The translations under genes and the position numbers were made by a program. A stretch of DNA of 6,466 bases from Desulfoplanes sp. Lineage in GTDB: Bacteria > Desulfobacterota > Desulfovibrionia > Desulfovibrionales > Desulfomicrobiaceae. Shown here one piece after another: positions 5,710-6,466 of the stretch. Location: the NCBI GenBank assembly GCA_028708105.1, contig JAQVZR010000104.1:1-6466 (forward strand). The letters are read 5' to 3'. Numbering within the stretch: position 1 is the first letter of the stretch; each line of letters begins with the position of its first letter. A model generated the notes under the pieces. The model had not been told where the DNA came from and did not search any database. It worked only from the letters and a program-made list of their open reading frames with translations.

Positions 5710-5848
5710 CCTGGGAACGCCGACCGTCTGGTCGGCAACGCGCTTTGGAGATGGCACCTGCTGAGGCAAATGACTGCCACATAGAGACGCTAGCACGAAC
5801 CCTTCAGCCGTTGCCCGAAAGGCCGAGCAGACGCTCAGCGTTCCCAGG
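5710..5848 (+). repeat. REP/BIME-like 139-bp element, copy 2
   Basis: The terminal inverted repeats are CCTGGGAACGC... (5710-5736) and ...GCGTTCCCAGG (5822-5848). The left end folds as a perfect 6-bp stem, GCCGAC/GTCGGC at 5719-5724 and 5731-5736, around the loop CGTCTG. The right end folds as GCCGAG/CTCAGC around CAGACG. The stem change GAC/GTC versus GAG/CTC is compensated, as expected of a selected hairpin. It has the same length as the copy at 3985-4123 and the opposite orientation. It ends 67 nt before the brxC start codon, so it forms part of the presumed brxC leader. Confidence 0.82.
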
Positions 5849-5915
5849 AGTACGGACGTGTCTCCCTTCAGCCTTCAGCCAGATCCCTACAAACATTCCA
5901 ACCCCCAAAAAAACC

Positions 5916-6466
5916 ATGCGTATCAATAATCTGTTCAGCAAAAATCTTTCCCGCCCCATAAACGGCGTTGTCAAAGCAGAGCAACTGGAAGACGCCATTG
6001 TTTGGCAGGAACTTGATGAATATGTCCTGACCAAAGAATTGGATCGTCACTTCCGCAGCTTTTTTGATGCCTATGTAACTGCCATAGATAATCCTCAAGA
6101 TCCCAACGTGACGGATAGGATGGGGGTCTGGGTCTCGGGATTTTTCGGGTCTGGTAAATCACATTTTATCAAAATTTTGTCCTATCTCTTGAGCAATAGG
6201 GACGCCCTGAATCCTGCGACCCAGACAGGTAAACGGGCCATCAACTTTTTTACCGACAAGATCAAAGATTCCCTGCTTTTGGCAGACGTCAAAAAATCCG
6301 TTGCGGCGTCCACGGATGTCGTTTTGTTCAATATCGACAGCAAGGCAGACGCCAGCGAAGGACAGGGCACCATTTTATCCGTATTCTGGCGGGTTTTCAA
6401 CGAGATGCAGGGGTTTACCGGAGATTCTCCATACGTAGCAGAGATGGAACGTCATCTGAGCAGCCT
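5916..6466 (+). CDS. brxC: BREX system P-loop protein BrxC, N-terminal part (3' truncated by window edge)
   Basis: The first 183 residues of a protein that runs off the right edge; full BrxC proteins are usually about 1,100-1,250 residues. The start MRINNLFSKNLSRPINGVVK and ELDEYVLTKELDRHF (32-46) match the BrxC N-terminus, and MGVWVSGFFGSGKSHFIKIL (69-88) carries the Walker A motif GFFGSGKS with the nucleotide-binding Lys81. Walker B and the rest lie outside. Known role: cytoplasmic AAA-type ATPase essential for BREX defence, working with PglX methyltransferase and PglZ. No Shine-Dalgarno sequence is seen before the ATG: the upstream 20 nt are C-runs and an A-run. No better in-frame start is present close upstream. 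The related PglY of type 2 systems shares the P-loop, but the brxA-brxB context favours BrxC. Confidence 0.93.
   Translation, partial: MRINNLFSKNLSRPINGVVKAEQLEDAIVWQELDEYVLTKELDRHFRSFFDAYVTAIDNPQDPNVTDRMGVWVSGFFGSGKSHFIKILSYLLSNRDALNPATQTGKRAINFFTDKIKDSLLLADVKKSVAASTDVVLFNIDSKADASEGQGTILSVFWRVFNEMQGFTGDSPYVAEMERHLSS

Noticed and set aside
5558..5764. Forward open frame of 68 codons between brxB and brxC
   Set aside because: It begins in the 51-bp tandem repeat and runs through the 22-bp palindrome into the REP-like element. Repeat sequence explains it fully.

Overview
The window looks like chromosome of a sulfate-reducer-type deltaproteobacterium (Desulfobacterota, perhaps Desulfovibrionales-like). 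That placement is an inference. It rests on the style of the sigma-54 activator, on a heptosyltransferase-like remnant reading LTRFGDLIQSQP, on a stand-alone short malic enzyme, and on a Cys-rich protein of the DUF6125 type. No 16S rRNA or other decisive marker is present.

Left part (1-3127), housekeeping: the 3' end of a sigma-54-dependent regulator (AAA+ end plus Fis-type HTH) enters from the left edge and stops at 608. A short reverse-strand remnant of a family-9 glycosyltransferase (680-841) follows. Next comes an intact malic enzyme gene (992-2311) with a good sigma-70-like promoter (860-888) and a strong hairpin (2340-2380) between it and the convergent gene. That convergent gene (2408-3127, reverse strand) encodes a 239-aa protein with a duplicated N-terminal helical unit and a C-terminal Cys cluster.

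Middle part (3128-4259): about 1.1 kb without a supportable gene. It contains an AT-rich stretch dense in dyad symmetry (3618-3704), four copies of a CCCTACC heptamer, a 139-bp REP/BIME-like element (3985-4123), and a perfect 8+8 bp dyad directly upstream of brxA (4214-4235).

Right part (4260-6466): the beginning of a BREX phage-defence operon. brxA (DUF1819) and brxB (DUF1788) overlap by 4 bp in an ATGA arrangement. brxC (P-loop ATPase, Walker A GFFGSGKS) begins at 5916 and runs off the right edge. The order brxA-brxB-brxC fits BREX types 1 and 5, and type 6 if a brxE lay elsewhere. The diagnostic genes (pglX, pglZ, brxL or helicases) lie outside the window.

The most unusual structure is that brxB and brxC are separated by 484 bp of pure repeat sequence: a perfect 51-bp tandem duplication, a perfect 22-bp palindrome, and a second copy of the 139-bp element in inverted orientation to the first. 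brxA-brxB is therefore bracketed by two inverted copies of one REP/BIME-like element. brxC lacks a recognisable Shine-Dalgarno sequence after this insertion. BREX itself is a known system; the repeat architecture inside its operon is what deserves a second look.
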